Part shown: positions 15,325 through 23,640 of the stretch, one piece after another
How the letters are laid out: each line of letters opens with the position of its first letter
Numbering within the stretch: the first letter of the stretch is position 1
DNA from: an uncultured Opitutaceae bacterium
GTDB lineage: Bacteria; Verrucomicrobiota; Verrucomicrobiia; Opitutales; Opitutaceae
Direction of reading: 5' to 3'
NCBI GenBank assembly: GCA_903890485.1
Contig: CAITBM010000116.1
Coordinates: 179,983-243,982 of the forward strand
DNA: 64,000 nucleotides
The notes under the pieces: generated by a model
What the model saw: only the letters and a program-made list of their open reading frames with translations
What the model was told of the DNA's origin: nothing
The model's database searches: none
Made by a program: the position numbers and the translations under genes

Positions 15325-18044
15325 GGGGCTCCTCCCCTTGCCTCGGCCATCACGCCCTCGAACGCCGAGGGATAGCGCCGCAGTGCCTGCATCCGGCTGT
15401 CGAAGACGGCCCCGGTGGACTCGGCAACGTAGAGCATGACCGGGTCGATCTCGACCCTCACCGTGCCGCAGACGGCCGCAGGGGCCTCACTCGAGAAATA
15501 GGTGAAGAACGAGGCCTTTCTTGCCCCTTTCTGGTGCTCCACCAGGGGATGCTGCACGATGGCCCTCTCGGCGGCGGCAGGCAGGCCCACGACCCGGCCG
15601 ATTCGGCGCACCTGCTCCAGGTTGTTCTGGCGCATGAGGAAGAGCTGCTTGCACTGGCCTAGCAGGAGGTCCGTGAGCGCCGGGTCGATGTCGTCGATCT
15701 GGCTGGGCTCTTGGAAGGCCCCGATGAACGCGCAGCGGTACTTGCGCATCTGGGCCAGGAGCTCCTTCACGAACTCCGTCGCCCCCGGGATCAGCAGGAT
15801 GCGGCGGAGCTCGTCGAGGAGCATGACCTTGGAAGCGGCCCTGGGTAGCGAGAGGATGTGGTGGCGCACGTGGTCGAAGACGACGAAGCCGGCGAGCTCC
15901 TTCAGGGTCCCGTCGGGCAGGCGGCTGGTGTCGAGGTGGAGCCCCCTGCCCCGGAAATCCAGGTTGGTGGGCCCGTCGAGGAATCCCCCGACGACACCCC
16001 CGGAACGCAGGCCTTTTGCGAGTTCTGAGGAAAGGAAGTCGAGCTCCGAGGAAACGGCTGCGCTTCGGTGGTGCGGGAGCCGCGCATGCCTCATGAGCGC
16101 GACCAGGCCGTCGAACCGCGGATAGTCGTCGTTTGAAAACCCGGCGAAGGTCATGCTCTCGATGAGCCGACGTCCGGTGGGCTCGGCCGAAAACTGCGCG
16201 ACCCGGTCCTCCCCGATCGCGGCAAGCCTCTCCGAGGCGACCCCCGGGGCTGTGCGCTCAAGGTCCGCCAGCGCGAGGCATCCGTCCAGGAAGTCGTCGT
16301 CGCCGCGCCTAAGGCCCTCAGCCACCAAGGCGCGCCTTGCCACGTCGGCCCACCGGTCGCCGTGCGCGTTTTTCCAATCCTCGGCGCAATCCTCATAGCA
16401 GCTCCGCACATACTCCCCGATCAAGCCCTCGCGCATCCGGTTGCGATCCTCGTCCCGGGATAGCCCCACAAGCTTCATGCAGGTGCGCACCACACGGGCC
16501 ACGGCCGAGGACGTGAGGGGAAGCCCCAGCGTGTCAAAAGGGTTTAGGGTCACCTCGCCCGATTCCCTGAGGACGAGGCTCGTCATCCCGCAGAGCTCGG
16601 CCTGGGTGGCGAGCGCCAGGCCTTCTTCCTGATAGAACCGGTAGGCCCAATCGCAGTCGGTCTGGCTCATCAGGTCCACAAGGAATGCCGACTTTCCTGA
16701 GCCGTTCACCCCCACAACGATCGAGTGCTGCGGCGTCCCTCCGGGGGTCACCAGGCGGACGCCGGCAAGGCTTCCCGCCGGGCTGTCGTAGAGGGCCTGC
16801 GCGCCGTCAAGGTGCCCGCTGAAGGTCGAGGAGATCGGCATGAGATCGGAAAGGTTGTGGTTCTCGACATAGATGTCCCATCCCCGATAGGTCCCCCCCA
16901 GATTCCCCGGGATCGTCTCGTAGAACAGGTGGCGGGCCTGGGCAGCGTTGTTCACCTGCATGAACTCCGCCCCGTCGATACCCTGGAGGGCCGAGCGCAT
17001 CGCGAGCGCCTTGGCAGCTATCCCCTCCTCGGTCGGGCTCCAGACGCGCACAGTGAAGAGCAGGTGAAAGGGAATCGTGACCGAGGATAGGAGGGACTCG
17101 ATCCGGCTGTGCCTTAGCCGGATGTCGTTCTCCACACCCGCCGCCTTGCGGTCGGAGAGGAAGGCGCTCAGCTCATCGATCTCGCGGCGCAGCCGATCGA
17201 TCTCCGGGGCCACCGGCAAGGGGCGGACGGCCACGGTGACGCAGGCTCCGGAACCGACGGCATCCAGGACCGGGAGCAGCATCCCGGGCCGGGTGCCGCG
17301 AGGAAGCTCCCGCATGACGAACAGGGCGTGGAAGTTCCCATCAAAATTGAGGCGGACGCTTCGGTCGCCCCCACCCGACGCGAAGACCTCGATGTCGCTT
17401 CTCAGGCAATTTGCCCGGATCGACCGGTCGGCATTGAAACCCTGGATCGCCCCCTCCCGGTCCCGCGAGAATGCCTGCGAGAGGCTCGGGTTCAGGAATT
17501 TCCTCAGGTGGAGGACATGATCGCGGGTTTCCATCTGCACCCAGCGGCCGAGCGGGTGGACCATGGAGAGCACGCGCAGCTGGGCATCCAGGCCCGAGGA
17601 GGCCTGCCGCAGGAAGGCTTCGCAGGCCTCGAGCGAACGCTGGTCGCGTTCGGAGACGCCCTCGCAGCGACGTCCGACATACACATGCACGCGTTCCCGC
17701 CGGAGGGAACCCTCCTCCATGCGGCGCTGGTAGTAGGCCCGCCTGACGGCGCAGGCCCTGCGGCACCAAGGCGACCCGTGGCTCTTGCTCTCGGAAAACG
17801 CCTCCAAGGCCGGGGCAAAGTCGTCTTCGACGGTCCATTGCACCTGGAGCGATGAAGATGGGCCAAGGAGCGCGAGAAGGTGCGCGTTCTGGCGGCGCAA
17901 ATCCAGGAGCGCCCTGCTGTCCGCGCTCCTAAGGTCGGGCACCTCCACCTGGGCCCCCCGCGACAAGCAGGTTCCCGGCGCCAGCGAATCGCCCCACCAC
18001 AGCATATCCCGCTCAAACCAGCCGTCTGGAAAGGACCTGGCCAT
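15321..18044 (-). CDS. VirB4/TrbE-like secretion ATPase
   Basis: 907-aa ATPase. The N-terminal half (to about residue 420) is the CagE/TrbE/VirB4 membrane-interaction domain. A Walker A motif, GVNGSGKSAF, lies near residue 443. A Walker B-type segment, KVMLLDELRRILL, lies near 740, and a later FIGAFQEPSQIDDID near 780 resembles the Q/sensor region of VirB4 proteins. VirB4 proteins power pilus subunit extraction and secretion at the inner membrane. It lies 5 bases after the VirB3-like gene and overlaps the lipoprotein gene by 4. It is the most securely identified protein of the operon. The motor looks intact, and length is normal for VirB4/TrbE. Confidence 0.82.
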   Translation of the reverse strand: MARSFPDGWFERDMLWWGDSLAPGTCLSRGAQVEVPDLRSADSRALLDLRRQNAHLLALLGPSSSLQVQWTVEDDFAPALEAFSESKSHGSPWCRRACAVRRAYYQRRMEEGSLRRERVHVYVGRRCEGVSERDQRSLEACEAFLRQASSGLDAQLRVLSMVHPLGRWVQMETRDHVLHLRKFLNPSLSQAFSRDREGAIQGFNADRSIRANCLRSDIEVFASGGGDRSVRLNFDGNFHALFVMRELPRGTRPGMLLPVLDAVGSGACVTVAVRPLPVAPEIDRLRREIDELSAFLSDRKAAGVENDIRLRHSRIESLLSSVTIPFHLLFTVRVWSPTEEGIAAKALAMRSALQGIDGAEFMQVNNAAQARHLFYETIPGNLGGTYRGWDIYVENHNLSDLMPISSTFSGHLDGAQALYDSPAGSLAGVRLVTPGGTPQHSIVVGVNGSGKSAFLVDLMSQTDCDWAYRFYQEEGLALATQAELCGMTSLVLRESGEVTLNPFDTLGLPLTSSAVARVVRTCMKLVGLSRDEDRNRMREGLIGEYVRSCYEDCAEDWKNAHGDRWADVARRALVAEGLRRGDDDFLDGCLALADLERTAPGVASERLAAIGEDRVAQFSAEPTGRRLIESMTFAGFSNDDYPRFDGLVALMRHARLPHHRSAAVSSELDFLSSELAKGLRSGGVVGGFLDGPTNLDFRGRGLHLDTSRLPDGTLKELAGFVVFDHVRHHILSLPRAASKVMLLDELRRILLIPGATEFVKELLAQMRKYRCAFIGAFQEPSQIDDIDPALTDLLLGQCKQLFLMRQNNLEQVRRIGRVVGLPAAAERAIVQHPLVEHQKGARKASFFTYFSSEAPAAVCGTVRVEIDPVMLYVAESTGAVFDSRMQALRRYPSAFEGVMAEARGGAP

Positions 18045-18049
18045 GGGCG

Positions 18050-18499
18050 TCAGCGGGCGAGCCCGAAGGGCCGGAGCGGATGCATCCGGCTCGCCGCGCG
18101 CGACGGGCCGCGGGACCCTCGGTCGTCAAACACCAGGCGAGGCACCAGGGGCAGGCTCCCTACCGGCGGATCCTCAAAGTCGAATCGGAGCGTCCGCAGC
18201 GAGTCCCAAAGGTCCCCTTTGAAATGGGGAGGTCTCCCCATCACAAGCAACCGGAGGTAACCAAAGCCGATCGCTGCTGGAAGCAGGGCGGCGACGGTCT
18301 TCGTCAGCCAGTGGCCCCCACCCGCTCCCTCCCCGACAAAGAACTTGAGCGCCAGGGCCACGGTCAGGATCAGCCCTACGAAGAGGGGCCAAAGGTCGTT
18401 GAAACCCACTCCCTCGAGTCCGAGGTACCCTACCCTTGACCGCCGGCCGGTGTTGCTCGGGGTGTACGGCAGAATGGGCTCTTCAGAGTCCGGCTTCAT
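18050..18499 (-). CDS. VirB3/TrbD-like small membrane protein
   Basis: 149 aa. Two adjacent membrane helices (LWPLFVGLILTVALALKF and TVAALLPAAIGFGYLRLLVM) are followed by an Arg/Pro-rich hydrophilic tail. The gene lies directly before the VirB4-like ATPase (5-base gap), as virB3 does in most type IV secretion loci, and VirB3 proteins have the same two-helix layout. It is longer than typical VirB3 (about 100 aa). The family call is from topology and gene order, not from a recognisable motif. Confidence 0.55.
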   Translation of the reverse strand: MKPDSEEPILPYTPSNTGRRSRVGYLGLEGVGFNDLWPLFVGLILTVALALKFFVGEGAGGGHWLTKTVAALLPAAIGFGYLRLLVMGRPPHFKGDLWDSLRTLRFDFEDPPVGSLPLVPRLVFDDRGSRGPSRAASRMHPLRPFGLAR

Positions 18500-18511
18500 A
18501 GCATCCGATCA

Positions 18512-18784
18512 CTACCACGCGGGAAGGTTACCGAGGGTCCAAACCGGGTTAATGATACCTATCCGGATCGAGAACCAATATACGCCAGCAGAGATCGCGG
18601 GAATCCCGATGGCCCACGCAGCTTCCTCCAGCTTATCCTGCTTATCCTGGGCCCGGTAGGCACGCTGGGCATGCTTGATCCCCTGCCAAACCGAACCGGC
18701 AAGTCCTAGGGTGAAAAGCCAGCCCAGGACGTCTGTGGCTTGGAAGGCGGCAGCTAGAAATGTGGGCGGGGGGTGCAATCGCAT
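18512..18784 (-). CDS. Two-helix small membrane protein, candidate VirB2/TrbC-like pilin
   Basis: About 90 aa from ATG 18784; a TTG four codons upstream (18796) is also possible. It has two hydrophobic segments, TDVLGWLFTLGLAGSVW and AWAIGIPAISAGVYWFSIRI, joined by a strongly charged loop (KHAQRAYRAQDKQDKLEEAA). It is first in the operon and directly precedes the VirB3-like gene, the usual place of the major pilin. Against this, a clear cleavable signal peptide is not seen and the loop is more charged than in typical pilins. The role is inferred from place only. Confidence 0.45.
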   Translation of the reverse strand: MRLHPPPTFLAAAFQATDVLGWLFTLGLAGSVWQGIKHAQRAYRAQDKQDKLEEAAWAIGIPAISAGVYWFSIRIGIINPVWTLGNLPAW

Positions 18785-18901
18785 ATGCAACGACAAGTCT
18801 TTTTTGCCGTGTTATCAAATTATAGTTGTTCACAGCCCATTCCCGCCCCCTCCTTCATCATGATTGCCTTCATTTGACGCATCCGAAATGAACTGAAGCG
18901 C

Positions 18902-20010
18902 ATGGCGCGCCCCCTGGATTTACATGAACCTGCCACCTCGGTTCCAAAGTCCTCACGTTTGCCTTCACTCGATGGTTGGCGCGCCCTGAGCATTTTACTG
19001 GTCCTAGGTGCCCACTGTAAAGTGACGCCCGGTTTCCCGGGCTCGTGGGATGGACTTTTCAGATGGCTGTTCGACGGAGCCCTTGGTGTCCGCTTTTTTT
19101 CGTGATAAGCGGATTCTTGATTACATGGCTGCTGCTTATCGAGAGGACGCGCGCCGGAAAGGTTAGCCTGGGCAACTTCTACGTCAGGCGGGCATTGAGA
19201 ATATTGCCTGTGTACTACGCCTTCCTCCTAGCGTTGGCAGCCCTGCAGGCTTTTACCAAGTACCACTTAAGCAAAGAAGGATGGATCGTAAGCCTCACAT
19301 TTTCCACCAACTTTTTTGCCAACAGTTGGACGAGCGGCCACCTGTGGTCACTCGCCCAGGAAGAGCAGTTCTATTTCATCTGGCCGGGCATTTTTGCGGT
19401 TTTTAGCGTCGCCGGACGGTGGCGAGCCCTCTCCATTGCGCTTACGGCACCAATCGTACTTGCGCCGTTCTTTCGAGTGCTCGCGTACTTCGGAGGCTCA
19501 CCCTTCTTCCAGATTGCCGTTGGTTTATCTCGCTGTGACTCGATTGCCTTCGGTTGCGCTGCCGCCATAATCTTTTACCGCCATCGCGAGCGGATTGAAG
19601 GTTTTATGGCCTCACACCAATAGAGTGTCGGACTAGCTGGCGCTACGATGATTGCTGTTCCTTACGTGTTAGTACAGTCACTCAAGTTTGGTGCATTCAC
19701 CGTTCCTTTTGGCGACACCGTGCAAGGATGCGGTTTTGCATTACTTCTCGTTCATAGCGTCGTGAGCCCAATGCTTGGTGCGTATCGTTTCCTGAATTGG
19801 CACTGGGTGAGCAGGATCGGCGTTCTCTCGTATTCCGTCTACATCTGGCAACAGATATTCTGCACGAATCCGGCTGTCTTTGGTCTCCCTCCTGTCTGGT
19901 GGCTTAGTTTTCCCGCATGGTTAATCGGAGCGTTTTCGGTTGCGATCATGTCGTATTATGGACTCGAGGCCCCGCTATTGCGCCTTCGCACACGTTTTAG
20001 GAGCGCCTGA
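18902..20010 (+). pseudogene. Acyltransferase-3 family gene, broken by a frameshift and a stop codon
   Basis: The frame starting at ATG 18902 (SRLPSLDGWRALSILLVLGA) loses register at a run of seven T residues at 19094-19100; one additional T would join it to VISGFLITWLLLIERTRAGK in the next frame. That frame then meets an in-frame TAG at 19621-19623 and continues in the same frame to 20010 (LSYSVYIWQQIFCTNP). Together the pieces form one about 369-codon Acyl_transf_3 protein with the expected motifs (LDGWRALSILLVLGAH, FYVRRALRILPVYY, SGHLWSLAQEEQFYFIWP) that would acetylate an envelope sugar. Two separate lesions favour real decay, although the homopolymer break alone could be a sequencing error. 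Confidence 0.82.
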
Positions 20011-20091
20011 GCCAAAATCAGAATTTGCGAACGGCTTGGGACTTTAGATAGGAACACAACAACCGCTGATGCCAGAAACAACCAACTTCAC

Positions 20092-21141
20092 GTGAGGATT
20101 TTGCTTTCAGCCGATCCCTTTATCCCAGTCCCCCCAAAACTCTATGGGGGAATCGAGCGCATAGTCGATGCACTGGCCCGCTATTATACTAAGAGCGGAC
20201 ATACCGTTGGTCTGATTGCCCATCCTGAATCCACGTGCGCCGTCGATACGCTGTTCCGCTGGCCTGGTTCCCAAGGAGCCTTTGGCGAGGTTCGCAACAC
20301 TGTTGCCCTTGCCACGGCAGCAGGTTCCTTTCGACCCGACCTGCTACATAGTTTCTCACGGTTAAGTTACCTGCTTCCTATCCTCAACAACTCACTACCC
20401 AAGGTGATGTCATATCAGCGACACACCGGGGGCCGACAAATCAAGTGGGCTTCACTTTTTGCTGGTCCGTCATTGAAATTCACTGGGTGCAGCGAGTTCA
20501 TATGCAAGATGGGCAGACCTTGGGGAGGCGAATGGCACACAATTCACAATTTCATTGAGCTAGAGAAACTAACCTTTGTTCCGCTCGTGGCGGATGACGC
20601 GCCGCTTCTGTTCCTCAGCAGGATCGAGTCGATCAAGGGGCCCGATATTGCAATTGAAATCGCTCGCAAGAGTGGTCGACGCCTAATCCTGGCCGGCAAC
20701 CGGCCGGAAAGCGGACCTGAATTGGCATTCTGGGATCAAAAAATCGCCAAGGAATTGGGACATGGCGGCGTTGAGTGGGTTGGTCCCGTGGACGATGAAC
20801 AGAAGAATCGACTCTTAGGTGGTGCATCCGCGCTGCTCGTTCCAATTCAATGGGACGAACCGTTTGGAATCGTATTTGCAGAGGCGTTGGCAACAGGAAC
20901 ACCTGTGATCACTTGTTCACGAGGAGCCACACCTGAAATAATCGACGAGGGAAAGACTGGATTTTTCATCCACAATACCATCGATGGAGCCGCTGCGGTC
21001 GATTGCATCCACACATTGGATCGAAGCGCGTGCAGGAGTGCTGCAGAGGGACGTTTCAGTCTCGAATCATGCGCCCAAAAATACCTCGCGCTTTACCAGG
21101 AAATTATGCGGGAAACTCGTGAAAGCTCAGCATCCCGATGA
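20092..21141 (+). CDS. Glycosyltransferase family 4 protein
   Basis: 349-aa GT-B fold glycosyltransferase. The N-terminal domain begins MRILLSADPFIPVPPKLYGG with a GG loop for nucleotide-sugar binding. The C-terminal GT1/GT4 signature EPFGIVFAEALATGTPVITC contains the E-x7-E pair, followed by GATPEIIDEGKTGFF. The start is a GTG with no strong ribosome site; no better start is present. It lies between a decayed acyltransferase and tRNA-Gly in the lower-GC polysaccharide region, suggesting a role in surface polysaccharide or glycolipid synthesis. Donor and acceptor are unknown. Confidence 0.9.
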   Translation: MRILLSADPFIPVPPKLYGGIERIVDALARYYTKSGHTVGLIAHPESTCAVDTLFRWPGSQGAFGEVRNTVALATAAGSFRPDLLHSFSRLSYLLPILNNSLPKVMSYQRHTGGRQIKWASLFAGPSLKFTGCSEFICKMGRPWGGEWHTIHNFIELEKLTFVPLVADDAPLLFLSRIESIKGPDIAIEIARKSGRRLILAGNRPESGPELAFWDQKIAKELGHGGVEWVGPVDDEQKNRLLGGASALLVPIQWDEPFGIVFAEALATGTPVITCSRGATPEIIDEGKTGFFIHNTIDGAAAVDCIHTLDRSACRSAAEGRFSLESCAQKYLALYQEIMRETRESSASR

Positions 21142-21270
21142 AAGCTTAAGGTTCTTAATCCCGGCCAGAAATAGGGCAGCGACGCGACAGACGCATTCAA
21201 ACTCCACCATGAGCCGAGATTGCCGAGCTTGACCCCATTGCACGGTTCCCTAGAAAAAGACCCCTCTCAC

Positions 21271-21345
21271 GCGGGTGTAGTATAACGGCTATCACGTGAG
21301 CTTCCCAAGCTTGAAATCGGGGTTCGATTCCCCGCACCCGCACCA
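21271..21345 (+). tRNA. tRNA-Gly (anticodon CCC)
   Basis: 75 bases including an encoded 3' CCA (21343-21345). The acceptor arm GCGGGTG pairs with CACCCGC. The anticodon loop TTCCCAA gives anticodon CCC, which reads GGG glycine codons. The T arm is CGGGG-TTCGATT-CCCCG. Confidence 0.95.
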
Positions 21346-21632
21346 TCGCCCATCCAGGGCTGATCATCCCCGGCCAATGCGTGTTCGTAAATGGAGCGCC
21401 GATCTGTCGGTCGATTCCTCCAAGCGAAAGGTTGAGTTCGTCCTCGATGGCGGTGCCGACAGACGCCGGCTGAATAATCACTTCTAACCGCATCAAGACG
21501 AAAAGAAGAACAAAAGCGGAGACGAGGATCCGTCGGTTAAGGTTGGATCGATACATTTTCTCAAATCATCCTGCTTAGAACAAGTGGGGGCAGTCCTAGA
21601 GCCGACGGGATGTTGCCGAAAGCTCCTTCGCC

Positions 21633-22229
21633 TCAGCTAAATTGGCGACGCCCCTCGAGGGCGCTTCGGAGCGTCGTGGGGTCAGCATAGAGCACTCCAC
21701 CACCACTGGGAATTCCAAAGCCTATTCTAGTGATAGTAAGATTCCCTACTTTTGGCGAGCGCTCTTGGATATAGTGGCAGGTGGCCTCGCCCTCGACGTC
21801 GTTCGAAAGAGCGAGGACGATCTCTGTCACCTCACCCGCCGAGACCCTGGAGATCAGGGATCCGATGTTCAGGTCATCTGGACCCACACCGCGAAGTGGT
21901 GATAGCTTCCCGTGAAGAACGTGGTAGCTGCAACGCCAAGAACCGCTTCGCTCTAAGGCAACCAAATCGGGAACGCTTTCGACGACACAAACGGAGCGGT
22001 GGTCCCTCCTTGTATCGCAACAGATCGAGCAAAGGTCATCCTCGCTGAGATTCCCGCACCGCGAACAGCGCCTAACGCTTTTGGATGCCTCCTCAAGCGC
22101 GAGCACCAGTGCCCGGAGTTGGTCCCTTTTCCCTAAAAGCAGGTGAAGCGCAATCCGTTCCGACGACCGATGCCCCACCCCGGGAAGTTTTTTCAAAACT
22201 TTTTGGAGGTTTTCGAAAGCCGAAGTCAC
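21633..22229 (-). CDS. recR: Recombination mediator RecR
   Basis: 198-aa protein that, with RecO, loads RecA at single-strand gaps. It shows the N-terminal helix-hairpin-helix (FENLQKVLKKLPGVGHRSSE), a four-cysteine zinc finger (CSRCGNLSEDDLCSIC) and the Toprim domain (SVCVVESVPDLVALERSGSW). It is complete. It follows ybaB after 5 bases; dnaX, often found upstream of this pair, is not here. Confidence 0.96.
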   Translation of the reverse strand: MTSAFENLQKVLKKLPGVGHRSSERIALHLLLGKRDQLRALVLALEEASKSVRRCSRCGNLSEDDLCSICCDTRRDHRSVCVVESVPDLVALERSGSWRCSYHVLHGKLSPLRGVGPDDLNIGSLISRVSAGEVTEIVLALSNDVEGEATCHYIQERSPKVGNLTITRIGFGIPSGGGVLYADPTTLRSALEGRRQFS

Positions 22230-22234
22230 AAACT

Positions 22235-22543
22235 TTAGAAGATTCCGGGCATTTGAAAAGCCGACGTCACTTTTTGCATTTCACTGTCATTCAATGTCTT
22301 CGCTTGGTTTGCTGCATCCTGAACCGCCGCCAGGATGGTTTCCGAAACAAGGTTCGGGTCCTCTTTTAGAAAGTCTGGGTCAAGTCGGAGGACCTTGAAT
22401 TTACCCGCAGCCGTCACCGTTACCTTCACCGCCCCACCTCCGGCTGTTACTTCGATCTCGCGGGCCTCAAGCTCTGCTTGGAGCGCTTCAATCGAACGTT
22501 GCATCTTTTGAGCTGTCTTGAGGAGTTTTCCTACACCGGCCAT
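22235..22543 (-). CDS. YbaB/EbfC nucleoid-associated protein
   Basis: 102-aa member of the YbaB/EbfC family, small dimeric DNA-binding proteins of the nucleoid. It opens GVGKLLKTAQKMQRSIEALQ and continues with VTAGGGAVKVTVTAAGKFKV and LRLDPDFL, as in the family. It is followed 5 bases later by recR, the classic pairing. It is divergent from the chimeric gene at 22622. Confidence 0.93.
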   Translation of the reverse strand: MAGVGKLLKTAQKMQRSIEALQAELEAREIEVTAGGGAVKVTVTAAGKFKVLRLDPDFLKEDPNLVSETILAAVQDAANQAKTLNDSEMQKVTSAFQMPGIF

Positions 22544-22621
22544 AATTCATCATCATTGGACTCGGTTTTCCAAATAACGAGGCGTTTTTGCGAATTTTTA
22601 CGTGAGATCTCGGATTGAGGC

Positions 22622-23632
22622 ATGGTAATCTCTCATGTGCCCGCCACCACCGTACTGGTAATACTTGCCGATGGGTTTGAGGAAATTGAGGCTTTTACGC
22701 CCATCGATCTACTTCGTCGCGCAGGAGCTAAGGTTCTCGTCGCCGCCCTCGCGGATGGAATCCACGTGACGGGCCGTAGCGGAGTCACGGTTCATGCGGA
22801 CCTGACCTTTTCCGCCGTCGAAGGCTCGGAGTTCTCCTGCGTCGTCATTCCCGGCGGACCCGGTGTGCAAAAGTTACGGGGCCATTCAGGCATTCCGAGC
22901 GACATCCCGATGAAGCTCATTCAGCTCCATTTTGCAGGGGTGCCCACATACACCCAAGAAATCTTCTACCAAATTTATTGGGGAAAGATTCCCCTCTACC
23001 GAATCAATCCCATATGGCTTTTTCAGGACGGTTTTCGCGTCGCTCGTGAACCCGTGTTCGAACGACTCAAGCGTGCATCGGATATTCTACTTTCCCTTCT
23101 CGGTCTCGTCTTTGCATCAGTGCTCATTTTGGTGGCTGCTATCGCCATCAAGTTAGATGACGGTGGAGCTGTCTTCTTCGAGCAATCGCGGATTGGAAAG
23201 AACAAGGTACCGTTCAAGCTTCGCAAGCTGCGAACCATGCGAACCACCGCCGAAAGTGGTGAACTCTACACCCAAAAGGGCGACTCTCGGATTACCCGAG
23301 CCGGTAAGGTGCTTCGGACCATGCGACTCGATGAACTGCCCCAGCTTTGGAACGTACTTCGGGGCGACATGAGCCTAATTGGACCACGCGCGGAGTGGGA
23401 CCGACTCGTGGCCGAGTATGAGCGAGAGATCCCCTGCTATCATTTTCGCCACCTGGTGAAGCCGGGCATCACAGGCTGGGCTCAGGTGAACTACCCCTAC
23501 GGCTCAAACGTGCAGGACACGTTGAGAAAACTGGAATACGATCTTTATTACATTCGGAATTTTTCCTTCACCCTGGACGCATCAATCGTTCTTAAGACGC
23601 TGCATGTTATGCTTTTCCAAAATGGGCGGTAA
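22622..23632 (+). CDS. Chimera: N-terminal half of a DJ-1/PfpI protein joined to a polyprenyl-phosphate sugar-1-phosphate transferase
   Basis: 336 aa. Residues 8 to about 92 (TTVLVILADGFEEIEAFTPI to VVIPGGPGVQKLRGHSG) match the first half of YajL/DJ-1 proteins but stop before the catalytic-cysteine segment. Without interruption the frame continues from about residue 97 (MKLIQLHFAGVPTYTQEIFY) as the C-terminal part of a WcaJ-like glycosylphosphotransferase: one membrane helix (LLSLLGLVFASVLILVAAI), FKLRKLRTM, LRTMRLDELPQLWNVLRGDM and PGITGWAQVNYPYGSN. The multi-helix N-terminal half normal in this family is missing. Because small PglC-like transferases work with only one membrane segment, the product could still start a glycan on undecaprenyl phosphate. 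The junction lies near 22892-22912 and looks like illegitimate recombination. Confidence 0.85.
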   Translation: MVISHVPATTVLVILADGFEEIEAFTPIDLLRRAGAKVLVAALADGIHVTGRSGVTVHADLTFSAVEGSEFSCVVIPGGPGVQKLRGHSGIPSDIPMKLIQLHFAGVPTYTQEIFYQIYWGKIPLYRINPIWLFQDGFRVAREPVFERLKRASDILLSLLGLVFASVLILVAAIAIKLDDGGAVFFEQSRIGKNKVPFKLRKLRTMRTTAESGELYTQKGDSRITRAGKVLRTMRLDELPQLWNVLRGDMSLIGPRAEWDRLVAEYEREIPCYHFRHLVKPGITGWAQVNYPYGSNVQDTLRKLEYDLYYIRNFSFTLDASIVLKTLHVMLFQNGR

Positions 23633-23640
23633 GGTATTTG

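Noticed and set aside
21197..21556. 119-codon minus-strand frame with a hydrophobic N-terminus
   Set aside because: Its second half is the antisense of tRNA-Gly (RGIEPRFQAWEAHVIAVILH, a usual false translation of tRNA genes).
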